Notes: generated from the letters alone by a model not told the origin. 64,000 nt of DNA from Hamadaea sp. (GCF_013362815.1 NZ_JABFVK010000013.1:186001-250000), one strand, 5' to 3'. Counted from the stretch's first letter, positions 40,981 to 49,824 are shown. Numbers and translations are program-made.

Positions 40981-41781
40981 ATGGCTTCGGAAACCGGCAC
41001 GCAGAGCGTCGAACGAGCGCTCGGTGTGCTGCGCGTCTTCACCGCCGGCCGCTCTGAGCTGCGGGTCTCCGACGTCGCCAGTGCGGTCGGGCTGTCGCTG
41101 TCGACCGCGAGCCGGTTGCTGCAGACGCTGGAGGCGGCCGGCTTCGTCGACCGCGATCCGGTCAGCGGCCTCTACCGGCTGGGACTGGACATGGTGTCGT
41201 TCGGCGGTGCCGTCCTCAACAGCCACCCCGTGCATCGGGAGGCCCGGCAGGTGGCGCAGAACCTCGCCGCCGAGTTGGGCCTGGGCGCCAACGTCGCGGT
41301 ACGCCGTGGCGACGAGCTGTTCTACCTGCTCAACTTCGAAGGCCGGCTCGCGCCGCGCCCGTTCGTGCTGGCCGGGCAGCGCAATCCGTTGCACGCCACC
41401 GGTCTGGGCAAGGCACTGCTGTCCGGGCTCAGCCCGACCGAGCGGCGGGTGCTGGTCGAGGACCTGCACGCGTACACGCCACGGACGATCGTCACGCATG
41501 ACAAGCTCGACGACGCCATCGCGCTCGCCGTCGCCCGGGGGTACGCCACTGAGGTGGAGGAACTCGCGCTCGGCCGGGCCTGCGTCGCCGCGCCGATCCG
41601 TGACGCGTCCGGCGCGGTGGTCGCCGGGTTGTCCGTCTCCGGGCCGCTGTCGGCGATCGACCTGCCGAACCGGGAAGCCACGCTGGCCAGCGCCGTCATC
41701 GAGGCGGCCGACTCGATCAGCATCGGGCTCGGGTATCACGGGCCGGCTCGCGTACCTCTGCAATCGGCGGTGTCGGAATGA
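40981..41781 (+). CDS. IclR-family transcriptional regulator
   Basis: 266 residues from ATG 40981 with GAGAGGG upstream; the longer frame has no domain content. N-terminal winged helix 'SVERALGVLRVF' and 'SLSTASRLLQTLEAAGFV'; C-terminal effector domain with 'LHATGLGKALLSGL' near 135 and 'EELALGRACVAAPIRDASG' near 195, the ligand pocket of the family. It most likely represses the flanking catabolic operons until a sugar acid intermediate binds. Its stop overlaps the first permease gene. Confidence 0.9.
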   Translation: MASETGTQSVERALGVLRVFTAGRSELRVSDVASAVGLSLSTASRLLQTLEAAGFVDRDPVSGLYRLGLDMVSFGGAVLNSHPVHREARQVAQNLAAELGLGANVAVRRGDELFYLLNFEGRLAPRPFVLAGQRNPLHATGLGKALLSGLSPTERRVLVEDLHAYTPRTIVTHDKLDDAIALAVARGYATEVEELALGRACVAAPIRDASGAVVAGLSVSGPLSAIDLPNREATLASAVIEAADSISIGLGYHGPARVPLQSAVSE

Positions 41782-42758
41782 CTCTGGCGTCTTCCGCACG
41801 GCCCGGTTCTTCCGCGCGTCATCCGGGAAAACGTCCCCTTCCGGCGGGCGGAGACCGCGATATGCCGGATAACGCGCGGCAACCAAAGCACCTGTCGGAC
41901 CGTACGTTCGGGTTCCTGCTGACACTGCCCGCAGTGGTGCTGTTCGCCGCGATCGTGCTCTACCCGCTGATCGGGTCGCTGACGACGAGCCTGTTCCAGC
42001 AGAGCCTCGTGATCCCCGGGCGCAGCTTCGTCGGGCTGGACAACTTCCGCCACGTGCTCGACGACCAGTTCTGGCCAGTGCTCCAGAACACCCTGGTCTT
42101 CACGGTGTTCAGCACGGCATGCCCCTTCATCCTCGGCTTCGCCCTGGCTCTGGCGTTGAACACGCGCCTGCCGGGCCGGGCCGTCCTCCGGGGAGCGTTC
42201 CTGTTCCCGTGGGTCATCCCCGGGGTGGTCGTCTCGTTCGCCTGGCTCTGGATCTTCAACGCGAACTACGGGCTGCTCAACGGCGTACTCGTGCAGCTGG
42301 GGCTGATCGACGCGCCGGTCAGCTGGCTCGGCGACCCGACGACCGCGATGCTCGCCGTCATCGTGGCCAAGACCTGGGCCAGCTTCCCCTGGATCATGGT
42401 GATGCTGCTGGCCGGGCTCCAGACGGTGCCGGCCACGTTGCACGAGGCGGCCGCGATGGACGGCGCGGGCACGCTGCGCCGGTTCTGGCACATCACCCTG
42501 CCGCACCTGCGCGGCATCATCGGCATCGTCGTGCTGCTGGAAGTCATCTGGAACTTCCAGCACTTCGACATGATCTACGTGCTCACCGGCGGCGGGCCCG
42601 CCGGAGCCACGACCACGTTCGCCGTGGCCGTCTACGAGACCGCGTTCAAGGGCTTCGACCTCGGCCGGGCCGGCGCGCTCGGCGCACTTTGGCTGCTGCT
42701 GCTCCTCGTGCTGGTCGTCGGCTACGTACGCCTCGCCGAGCGGGAGGAGAAGCGATGA
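41778..42758 (+). CDS. ABC sugar transporter permease (MalF/UgpA-like)
   Basis: 326 residues if started at ATG 41778, which overlaps the IclR stop (ATGA); ATG 41862, preceded by GGAGA, is an alternative that omits a Pro/Arg-rich stretch. Six membrane spans; the cytoplasmic EAA loop is 'LHEAAAMDGAGTLRRFWHITLPHLRG' (near 220), which contacts the ATPase. No ATPase gene is in the cluster, so a shared MsiK-type ATPase, usual in actinobacteria, probably powers it. Confidence 0.88.
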   Translation: MTLASSARPGSSARHPGKRPLPAGGDRDMPDNARQPKHLSDRTFGFLLTLPAVVLFAAIVLYPLIGSLTTSLFQQSLVIPGRSFVGLDNFRHVLDDQFWPVLQNTLVFTVFSTACPFILGFALALALNTRLPGRAVLRGAFLFPWVIPGVVVSFAWLWIFNANYGLLNGVLVQLGLIDAPVSWLGDPTTAMLAVIVAKTWASFPWIMVMLLAGLQTVPATLHEAAAMDGAGTLRRFWHITLPHLRGIIGIVVLLEVIWNFQHFDMIYVLTGGGPAGATTTFAVAVYETAFKGFDLGRAGALGALWLLLLLVLVVGYVRLAEREEKR

Positions 42759-43621
42759 CGACCCTGACAGTTGCCGCGCCGCCGCAGACACGGAAACCGC
42801 GCAAACCCCGGCCGTGGCTGGCGATGATCGCCGTGATCGTGATCGGGCTGTTCGCCTTCGGCCCGGTGTATTGGCTGATCGTCACCGCGCTGACGCCCAG
42901 TGGCGACGCCTTCCAATTCCCGCCCCGGTTGTGGCCGCGTACGGTCACCTTCGAGCACTTCGCCAACCTGGCCGACAATCCCGTGCTCGGCCGGTACCTG
43001 GTCAACTCCCTGATCGTGTCGTCGCTGACCGCCGTGCTGACGGTGCTCGTCTCGGCGTACACGGCGTACTCGTTCAGCAAGTTCCGCTACCGCGGCCGCC
43101 GATCGCTGATGTCGCTGATCCTGGCCTCGCAGATGTTCCCGCAAGCGCTCCTGCTCATCACGCTCTACCTGCTGTTCAGCGCCTTCGGACTGCTCAACTC
43201 CTACCTGGCGCTGGTCCTGTCGTTCACCACGTTCACGTTGCCGCTGTGCGTCTGGATGCTCAAGGGATTCTTCGACACGATCCCCGACGAGCTGCTGGAG
43301 GCGGCCAAGGTGGACGGAGCCGGCCAGGGCAGCGTCATCCACCGCATCCTGTTGCCGGTCAGCCTGCCCGGCCTCGTCGCCACCGGCCTGTTCGCGTTCA
43401 TCCGAGGCTGGAACGACTTCATCTTCGCCCTCACCCTCGCCGGTCCGGAGAAGCAGACCCTGCCGCCCGGCCTGGTCAACACGTACCTCGGCGAATTCCA
43501 GGCCGCCTGGCCCGACCTGATGGCCGCCTCGCTGGTGGTCTCGCTCCCCGTCGTCGGCGGATTCGTCATCCTGCAGCGCTACCTCGTCGCCGGACTTGTC
43601 AGCGGCGCGGTCAAGGGCTGA
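42755..43621 (+). CDS. ABC sugar transporter permease (MalG/UgpE-like)
   Basis: 288 residues, start overlapping the previous stop (ATGA). Six spans; EAA loop 'LLEAAKVDGAGQGSVIHRILLPVSLPG' near residue 190. 'GPVYWLIVTALTPSG' near the N-terminus is typical of the MalG side. Partner of the preceding permease. Confidence 0.9.
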   Translation: MTTLTVAAPPQTRKPRKPRPWLAMIAVIVIGLFAFGPVYWLIVTALTPSGDAFQFPPRLWPRTVTFEHFANLADNPVLGRYLVNSLIVSSLTAVLTVLVSAYTAYSFSKFRYRGRRSLMSLILASQMFPQALLLITLYLLFSAFGLLNSYLALVLSFTTFTLPLCVWMLKGFFDTIPDELLEAAKVDGAGQGSVIHRILLPVSLPGLVATGLFAFIRGWNDFIFALTLAGPEKQTLPPGLVNTYLGEFQAAWPDLMAASLVVSLPVVGGFVILQRYLVAGLVSGAVKG

Positions 43622-43648
43622 CCCCTCCCACCTCTTCAGGAGTACGCC

Positions 43649-44944
43649 ATGTCCCACCCGATTACTCGCCGTGACCTCGGCAAATTCTTCGGTCTGGCGG
43701 CCGGCGCCACCGTCCTCGGCGCATGTGCCCCCGGCACCAGCAGCCCCTCGAAGTCGTCCGGCGATCCGTTCGCCGACAACGGCGTCAAGGACTTCAGCTT
43801 CACCGCGTGGTCGCTGAACGAAGCGTCCACCAAGGACGTGCTCACCACCATGGTCAACGCGTACGCCGGCAGCGCCGGGGCGAAGGTGACCACGGCGTCG
43901 TATCCCTACAACGACTACCTGAACCAGCTCCTGCTCCAAGTACGCGGCGGCACCCTGACCGGCGTGATCCAGACCGACGTCGCCTGGCTGGCCACCCTCG
44001 CCGCCACCGGCAAGCTCGTCGACCTGGGCCCGATCGCGGGCAAGGGCGGCTACACCGACGCAGCGCTCGGCATCGCGAAGGCGAGCGGCAAGCAGTACGG
44101 ACTGCCGTGGACCACCGCGGGCATCGGCCTGATCGGCAACAAGGAACTGCTGGAGCGGGCCGGCGTCGCCCAGGCGCCCACGACGATCGCCGACTTCGAG
44201 AACGCGCTGCGAGCATTGAAGGGCCTCGGCGGCGGGGTCGTGCCATGGGCCGCGATGACCAAGGTGGACCAGCTCAAGGACTTCATCCCGTGGATGTGGG
44301 TCTTCGGTTCGCCGGTCGTGGACAACGGCACGATCACCGTCGGCGACGACGCCAGCGTCGAGGCGCTGACCTGGTACAAGAAGCTCTACGACGAGAAGCT
44401 CATCGCGCCGGACGTCAACCGGTTCGACGCGCGGGCGCTGTTCGCCCAGGGCAAGGTCGGCTACTACGAGGACGCGATCGGCGGACGCGGCGCGGTCACG
44501 AAGGCCTCGGCCGACAAGTCGCTCGGCGACAAACTCATGCCGATCTCGCGGCCGGTCAAGAACTCCGGCGACAAGTCGCGCCACCTCGCCTGGGGCCACG
44601 CGCTCGCGGTCCTGCAAGGCGACAGCTCGGCCGCCGCGGCCAAGTTCGTCAGCGCGATGACCAGCGACCCGACCTACACCACGCAGTGGTACAAGGGCGC
44701 CGGGCTGCCGCCGACCACCACGGCCGGGCTCGCCAGCGCCGAGGTCAAGGCGGATCCGTTCGTAACGGCGTTCACCAGCGCGATCGGCGCGCACGCCACG
44801 CCGGACCCGTTCTGGATCTACCCCAAGTTCGCGCAGATCGAGACCGCGCTCGCCAACGCGGTCCAGTCGGCGCTGATCGGCAAGGCCAGCCCGAAGGACG
44901 CGCTCGCCACCGCGAAGTCGCAGATGGCGGCGCTCACCTCATGA
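43649..44944 (+). CDS. ABC sugar transporter substrate-binding lipoprotein
   Basis: 431 residues. 'ITRRDLGKFFGLAAGATVLGAC' region, read as a twin-arginine motif followed by the lipobox LGAC (Cys near residue 26), marks a Tat-exported lipoprotein. The mature protein is a family 1 solute-binding protein with 'FSFTAWSLNEAST', 'YGLPWTTAGIGLIGN' and 'GKVGYYEDAIGG'. It should catch mono- or oligosaccharides released outside by the GH16 and BNR_4 proteins of the same cluster. Confidence 0.9.
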   Translation: MSHPITRRDLGKFFGLAAGATVLGACAPGTSSPSKSSGDPFADNGVKDFSFTAWSLNEASTKDVLTTMVNAYAGSAGAKVTTASYPYNDYLNQLLLQVRGGTLTGVIQTDVAWLATLAATGKLVDLGPIAGKGGYTDAALGIAKASGKQYGLPWTTAGIGLIGNKELLERAGVAQAPTTIADFENALRALKGLGGGVVPWAAMTKVDQLKDFIPWMWVFGSPVVDNGTITVGDDASVEALTWYKKLYDEKLIAPDVNRFDARALFAQGKVGYYEDAIGGRGAVTKASADKSLGDKLMPISRPVKNSGDKSRHLAWGHALAVLQGDSSAAAAKFVSAMTSDPTYTTQWYKGAGLPPTTTAGLASAEVKADPFVTAFTSAIGAHATPDPFWIYPKFAQIETALANAVQSALIGKASPKDALATAKSQMAALTS

Positions 44945-45648
44945 CCAGCGCCGGGGAGGCTCTCGGCCGAGCCGCCAGAAGTGCGGTCAGCTTCGGCCGG
45001 GTCATCGCCATCATCCGGCTGCCGTCGGCTGAAGGTGCGGCCCGCGTCGGGGAGATCCTGGCCGACGCGGGACTGCCCGCGGTCGAGGTCACGCTCACGA
45101 CACCCGGCGCGCTGTCCGCGATCCGCGAGCTGCGCGCCGCGGTGTCAGGCGCGTGTCTTGTCGGAGCGGGAAGTGTACGCACAGCGGAGCAGGCGGTCTC
45201 GGCGCATGAGGCCGGCGCACAGTTCCTCGTCACCCCAACGGTTCGGCCGGCCGTCCTGTCGGCGACCGACCTGCCGGTGGTGTGCGGGGCACTGACGCCG
45301 ACCGAGATCGAGACCGCCGCCCTGGCCGGAGCGGCGTTGGTGAAAGTGTTCCCGGCCAGCGCCTTCGGGCCGGGGTACGTTCGCGAACTGCTGGCCCCGA
45401 TGCCGGAGCTGCGGCTCGCCCCGACCGGCGGGATCACCGCCGACTCGGTCGCGGCGTACGCCGCCGCCGGCGCGGTGGCGGTCGGGGTCGGCAGCGCTCT
45501 CGTCGACCCCCGTCTCGTCGCCGCCGGCGATTGGGGCGCGCTGCGCTCGCGCGCCGCCGGCTTCCTCGCCGCCGCCACCTCCGCCTTTCCCGTTGATCAT
45601 GAACCCAGGGTTCCATCTGACGGCGTGTCGCCGCCCCCAACCTCATGA
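44941..45648 (+). CDS. 2-keto-3-deoxy-6-phosphogluconate (KDPG/KDPGal) aldolase
   Basis: 235 residues, ATG overlapping the binding-protein stop. Class I aldolase barrel: Arg26 in 'AIIRLPS', Glu49 in 'PAVEVTLTTPG' and Schiff-base Lys135 in 'ALVKVFPASAFGPGY'. It cleaves the phosphorylated keto-deoxy acid made by the PfkB kinase to pyruvate and glyceraldehyde 3-phosphate. The normal end of the fold is near 'AAGFLAAATSAF'; the last 18 residues (from PVDHEPR) are translated from an intergenic repeat and are probably not functional. Confidence 0.88.
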   Translation: MTSAGEALGRAARSAVSFGRVIAIIRLPSAEGAARVGEILADAGLPAVEVTLTTPGALSAIRELRAAVSGACLVGAGSVRTAEQAVSAHEAGAQFLVTPTVRPAVLSATDLPVVCGALTPTEIETAALAGAALVKVFPASAFGPGYVRELLAPMPELRLAPTGGITADSVAAYAAAGAVAVGVGSALVDPRLVAAGDWGALRSRAAGFLAAATSAFPVDHEPRVPSDGVSPPPTS

Positions 45649-45653
45649 TCAAC
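45592..45653 (+). repeat. 62-bp dispersed element, second copy
   Basis: GTTGATCATGA (45592-45602) and TCATGATCAAC (45643-45653) are perfect inverted ends. The sequence matches the minus strand of 37139-37200 in its first 14 bases, the central CGGCGTGTCGC and the right end, at identical total length. It overlaps the 3' end of the aldolase gene and holds its stop codon. Confidence 0.75.
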
Positions 45654-45693
45654 TGACCGCACCGAGGCGGCCCGAACCACTTTGTGAGGACAC

Positions 45694-46536
45694 ATGCGCC
45701 TGATGCGCGTAGGCCCGTTGGGCGGGGAACGTCCCGCCGTGATGGACGCCGACGGCGTGGTCTACGACCTGTCGCCGCTGACCGCCGACATCGACGAAGA
45801 CTTCCTCGGCGCGAACGGCGTCGTCGCCGTCGAGCGGGCGCTCGCTGCGGAAGCGCTGCCACGTCGTGCCATCACCGGTGAACGGATCGGCGCGCCGGTC
45901 GCCCGGCCGGGCAAGGTCATCTGCGTCGGCCCGAACTATCGCAAGCCGCCCCCATTCGAGCCGCCGGTGGAACCTGCACTGTTCCTGAAGGCTCCGGACA
46001 CCGTCGTCGGTGCGTACGACCAAGTTTTGATTCCCCGTGGCGGCACCGCCGTGGACTGGGAGATCGAGCTGGCCGTGGTCGTCGGCGCGACCGCCCGCTA
46101 TCTGGACGGGCCCGCGGACGCCAAGGCGGTCATCGCCGGGTACGCGATCTCGCACGACGTCTCCGAACGCGCCTTCCAGCACGAACGCGGCGGAACCATC
46201 GACAAGGGCAAGTGCTGCGAGACCTTCAACCCACTCGGACCCTGGCTCGTCACCCCGGACGAGCTGAGCGATCCCACCGACCTGCGGCTGAGGCTGTGGG
46301 TCGACGGCGAGGTACGCCAAGACGCGTCCACTCGCGACATGATCTTCGATCCCGCGCAGCTGGTCTGGTACGCCAGCCAGTTCATGGTCCTTCGTCCCGG
46401 CGACATCCTCAACACGGGCACTCCGCCCGGCTGCGCGATCGGCCTGCCCGGCCGTCCTTATCTGCGGGCGGGTCAGATCGTGGAGCTGGAGGTCACCGGG
46501 CTGGGCCGGCAGCGCCAGGTCATCGGCACGGCATAG
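45694..46536 (+). CDS. FAH-family (fumarylacetoacetate hydrolase-like) enzyme with altered active site
   Basis: 280 residues. Metal ligands are present: Glu123 and Glu125 in 'DWEIELAVVVG' and Asp155 in 'SHDVSER'; 'LFLKAPDTVVG' and 'LNTGTPPGC' are also typical. The usual His-Glu dyad after 'NYxxH' is missing: the sequence reads 'GPNYRKPPPFEPPVEP'. In sugar acid clusters this family includes 2,4-diketo-3-deoxy-fuconate/rhamnonate hydrolases and keto-deoxy-arabinonate dehydratases. Which reaction occurs here is open. Confidence 0.85.
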   Translation: MRLMRVGPLGGERPAVMDADGVVYDLSPLTADIDEDFLGANGVVAVERALAAEALPRRAITGERIGAPVARPGKVICVGPNYRKPPPFEPPVEPALFLKAPDTVVGAYDQVLIPRGGTAVDWEIELAVVVGATARYLDGPADAKAVIAGYAISHDVSERAFQHERGGTIDKGKCCETFNPLGPWLVTPDELSDPTDLRLRLWVDGEVRQDASTRDMIFDPAQLVWYASQFMVLRPGDILNTGTPPGCAIGLPGRPYLRAGQIVELEVTGLGRQRQVIGTA

Positions 46537-46563
46537 CACTCCTTCCATCCACAAAGGAGAGAC

Positions 46564-47796
46564 ATGCGCAGACCCCTCGCCCTGCTGACGGCGGCGGTCC
46601 TGCTGCTCCCGGCGACGCCCGCCGCCGCAGCCGCCTCCCTCACCCTCGTCCCGTACGCGATCGACTCGTCGAACCAAGCCGGCTGGTGGTCTCCGCTGGA
46701 GACCTATTACAGCGGCAACGAGTACGCGTACCTGGCCTTCAACGAGCCCGGCTCCACCGCGGGCACACACAAGGTCGCCATCGCCCGGCGCGACAACGCC
46801 GGAAACTGGACGCGCCTGCCCGCGCTGAACGGCACGACGCAACCGGAGTTCACCGACGACATCGGCCACAACCAGCCCTCGATGGCCCGCGACGGCAGTG
46901 GACGCTTCCACGTCTTCGCGTCCATGCACAACAACACCTGGCGGTACTTCCGCTCGGACACGACCGGCGGCGTACCGCAATGGCACGCCGCCGACCTGCC
47001 GGATCAAGGCATCGGCGTCACGTATCCGGTGGTGACGACGGCGCCGAACGGGGACCTCTACCTCATCGCCCGGCTGGACGGCACTACCGCTCGCTCGGGC
47101 CGGCTGTACCGATGGGACAACGCGGCCTCGACGTGGAGCCGGGTGGCGATCTTCGCCCAGTCCGACAACCGCGCGGTCTACCCGGACGACCTGCAGTTCG
47201 ACTCGGCCGGCAACCTGCACATCCTGTGGGAGTGGGGGATCTACCCGGCGACCACCTATCGGCACGAACTCAGCTACCTGCTGTATTCGCCGTCCTCCGG
47301 GACGTTCCGCGACCACACCGGCGCGGCCGTCACGACCCCGGTCACGACGGCGACCGCCGACGTCATCCAGCCCCTGATCTCGGGGGAGGCGTACGGGAAC
47401 GACACCGGGCCGTCGGTGCAGAGCGCCAAGCTGACCGTCGACGGCACCAGCCCGAAGGTGGTCTACCGATTCCGGCAGGCCACGAACTTCGACGTCTGGT
47501 ACGCGTACCTCTCGGGCAGTTCGTGGGTTCGGGACGTCGTCTACAACGGCGGGCAGACCACCGCCGCCGTCGACATCACCTGGCATCCCACCGACGGCAA
47601 GCGGATCTACTACGTCACGAGCACCGGCACCGATCGGGCATTCGTGGCCACCAAACCCGATACGGCGTGGACGGCCACGTCTCTTGCGCCGGGCGTACCG
47701 GTCGAACGGCTCGCCGTCGAACGCGACGGGGCCGGCGTCGACATCCTCTATCTCGTCGACCTCACCAATCTGCGCCTCTACTACGGGAGGAACTGA
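46564..47796 (+). CDS. secreted BNR_4-type beta-propeller protein, candidate polysaccharide lyase
   Basis: 410 residues with a signal peptide (to about 22, AAAA) and AAAGGAG before the ATG. The propeller shows 'DDIGHNQPSMARDGSGRFHVF' region and 'ASMHNNTWRYFRS' (residues about 98-135), the conserved core of the BNR_4 family, and later 'HILWEWGIY'. BNR_4 members include ulvan-type lyases (PL24/PL25) as well as uncharacterised proteins. Its place before a GH16 gene and a sugar importer supports an extracellular glycan-cleaving role. Confidence 0.8.
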   Translation: MRRPLALLTAAVLLLPATPAAAAASLTLVPYAIDSSNQAGWWSPLETYYSGNEYAYLAFNEPGSTAGTHKVAIARRDNAGNWTRLPALNGTTQPEFTDDIGHNQPSMARDGSGRFHVFASMHNNTWRYFRSDTTGGVPQWHAADLPDQGIGVTYPVVTTAPNGDLYLIARLDGTTARSGRLYRWDNAASTWSRVAIFAQSDNRAVYPDDLQFDSAGNLHILWEWGIYPATTYRHELSYLLYSPSSGTFRDHTGAAVTTPVTTATADVIQPLISGEAYGNDTGPSVQSAKLTVDGTSPKVVYRFRQATNFDVWYAYLSGSSWVRDVVYNGGQTTAAVDITWHPTDGKRIYYVTSTGTDRAFVATKPDTAWTATSLAPGVPVERLAVERDGAGVDILYLVDLTNLRLYYGRN

Positions 47797-48953
47797 TGCG
47801 TCGCTCAACACTCGCACTCGTCGCGCTTTCGCTGACGGTGGCCCTGATTCCGGCTCCTGCTCACGCCGATCCGGTCGGCGGCACCGGCTGGACGCTCGCC
47901 TTCAGCGACGACTTCTCCGGCACCGCGGTCGACACCGCCAAGTGGAACTACCGCACCGACGTCAAGGCGTACAGCGCGCAGCGGCCCGAGAACGTGTCGG
48001 TCGCCGATGGGCTCATGACCATCAACCTCAAGCAGGAGGCGTACGCCGGCAAGAGCTTCACCGGCGGCGGCCTGATCAGCAAGCAGAGCTTCCGGTACGG
48101 GTACTACGAGACGCGCGCGAAGATCAACGACGGGGTCGGCTGGCACAGCTCGTTCTGGTTGATGTCCGGTGATGGCAGCACGACGTACTCGGCGACCGCG
48201 CGTACGGAGATCGACGGGTTCGAGATCGACTCGAAGTCGTCGCCGACCGCCCTGACAGGCAGCCACTCCGGCGTCCTCACGTGGAAGGGCAACGGCGTCG
48301 CCGGTCCCTACAGCTCCGGCTCGAACTACAACACGGGCCTCGATCTGCGGCAGTGGCATGTCTACGGCATCGACTGGGCGGAGACGTCGGTCAAGTTCTA
48401 TGTGGACGGTCTGCTCAAGTACACCGCCCCGTACACGCCGAGCCAGTGGACCCACGATTACACCAACATCTGGCTGACCTCGATCGGCTACGGCACCTCG
48501 CCGGATCCGGCGTTCCTGCCGTCGGCGGTGCAGTTCGACTACATCCGCTACTGGCAGAAGGACTATTACGTCGACAACGACGGACCGGCCGCGTACGGCT
48601 ACAGCGAGACCGGCACGTGGTACGACTCGTCGCTGACCGGCTGGACCTACGCCTCGCCGACTCGGTACGCCGCGTGCGGCGTCGCCGGGGCGACCGCCAC
48701 CTGGCGGCCGAACATCGGCGCGGCAGGCACGTACCAGGTGTACGCCCACAAGATCGTGGCCGCCAACAGCGACGCCAACGCGCGGTATGACGTCGCTGGA
48801 ACGACCACCTACGTGAACGGCACCACGGGTACTTCGGGCTGGGTGTCGCTGGGCAGCTTCAGCCTGCCCGCCGGAACCTCGACCGCGGTGAAGCTCACGT
48901 CCAGCGGCACCGGCTGCGCCCGCGCGGACGCGGTGAAGTTCGTCCGGATCTGA
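47796..48953 (+). CDS. secreted glycoside hydrolase family 16 enzyme with golvesin-like C-terminal domain
   Basis: 385 residues, ATG overlapping the previous stop by one base. Signal peptide to about residue 24 (AHA). The catalytic signature 'EIDGFEID' gives Glu138 (nucleophile), Asp140 and Glu143 (acid/base), standard for GH16. 'WHSSFWLMSG' and 'WHVYGIDWAETSVKFYVDG' are also family features. Residues about 255-385 resemble the golvesin/xanthan-lyase type carbohydrate-binding domain ('ETGTWYDSSLTGWTY'). GH16 members cut beta-1,3/1,4 glucans or galactans such as agar, porphyran and carrageenan. Confidence 0.87.
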   Translation: MRRSTLALVALSLTVALIPAPAHADPVGGTGWTLAFSDDFSGTAVDTAKWNYRTDVKAYSAQRPENVSVADGLMTINLKQEAYAGKSFTGGGLISKQSFRYGYYETRAKINDGVGWHSSFWLMSGDGSTTYSATARTEIDGFEIDSKSSPTALTGSHSGVLTWKGNGVAGPYSSGSNYNTGLDLRQWHVYGIDWAETSVKFYVDGLLKYTAPYTPSQWTHDYTNIWLTSIGYGTSPDPAFLPSAVQFDYIRYWQKDYYVDNDGPAAYGYSETGTWYDSSLTGWTYASPTRYAACGVAGATATWRPNIGAAGTYQVYAHKIVAANSDANARYDVAGTTTYVNGTTGTSGWVSLGSFSLPAGTSTAVKLTSSGTGCARADAVKFVRI

Positions 48954-48954
48954 C

Positions 48955-49824
48955 GTGCTGCTCGCCGGGTGCTACACACCACCCCGAGGGGAGGGCGCGG
49001 GCGTCGTCCGCGTCCTCCCCGATCGGCGCGTACGCCTCCTCGCCGGGCTGCCGTCGCCGTCGTTCCTGGCCCCGCACCCGAGCCTGCCGATCGTCTACGC
49101 CACTGACCCCGACTCCTGTCACCTCGCGGTGGTCGGCGACCACCTCATGACCGCGCAATACTCGGCCGGAACCGTCCGAGTGCATCCGTTGACGGCCGAC
49201 GGCACGATCGGTCCGCCGTCCCGGGTGCTCGACGGGTTCGTGCACCCGCACATGATCTCCGCATACGCCAGCGAAGTGCTGGTCAGCGACCTCGGGCGCG
49301 ACGTCGTCGGGAGTTTTTCCTTGGACGGTGATTCGCTGACGATGCTGGGGGAGTACGCCGTCCCCGGTGGCCCCCGGCACTTCCGGCGGCTCGGCGACAC
49401 CTGGTTCATCACCTGCGAACGAGACGGCGCGGTGGCGTCCTTCGACGCGCAATGGCGACCGATCGCCCGGTACGCCGGCCTGACCCGACCGTCCGAAGTG
49501 GCCGGATATCGGGACCGCTTCCTCTACGTCGCCGATAGAGGACCGGATGTGGTCGCCGTGCTTACTCCGCAGGATCTGCGGCTGGTGGCGGAGTTTCCCA
49601 GCGGCGGCGCCTGGCCACGGCACCTCGCGGTCGACGGCGACCTGTTGTACGTGGCGCATCAGCACTCCGGGGACATCACGACGTTCCGGCTCGATCCCGA
49701 GACCGGGTTGCCCCGGCGACTCCGATCTGCGTCCGTTCCCGGTGCTTCCTGCGTGCTGCCGCTTTCGCGCGTACGCCGGGCGAGTCAGCTACGCGTACTA
49801 GCGCCGGTCATCGGCGGGGACTGA
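48955..49824 (+). CDS. lactonase-family beta-propeller protein
   Basis: 289 residues from GTG 48955, one base after the GH16 stop. 'AGCYTPPRGEGAGVVRV' at the start and repeated blades ('LAPHPSLPIVYATD', 'RHLAVDGDLLYVAHQHSGDI') match the 6-phosphogluconolactonase-like seven-bladed family (PF10282). No signal peptide. In this operon it would open a sugar lactone to the aldonic acid that feeds the enolase-type dehydratase. The 3' end overlaps the converging gene by 27 bases. Confidence 0.8.
   Translation: MLLAGCYTPPRGEGAGVVRVLPDRRVRLLAGLPSPSFLAPHPSLPIVYATDPDSCHLAVVGDHLMTAQYSAGTVRVHPLTADGTIGPPSRVLDGFVHPHMISAYASEVLVSDLGRDVVGSFSLDGDSLTMLGEYAVPGGPRHFRRLGDTWFITCERDGAVASFDAQWRPIARYAGLTRPSEVAGYRDRFLYVADRGPDVVAVLTPQDLRLVAEFPSGGAWPRHLAVDGDLLYVAHQHSGDITTFRLDPETGLPRRLRSASVPGASCVLPLSRVRRASQLRVLAPVIGGD

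Noticed and set aside
42722-44794. 690-codon minus-strand frame across the ABC transporter genes
   Set aside because: It is antisense to three well-identified genes and its product has no domain features.
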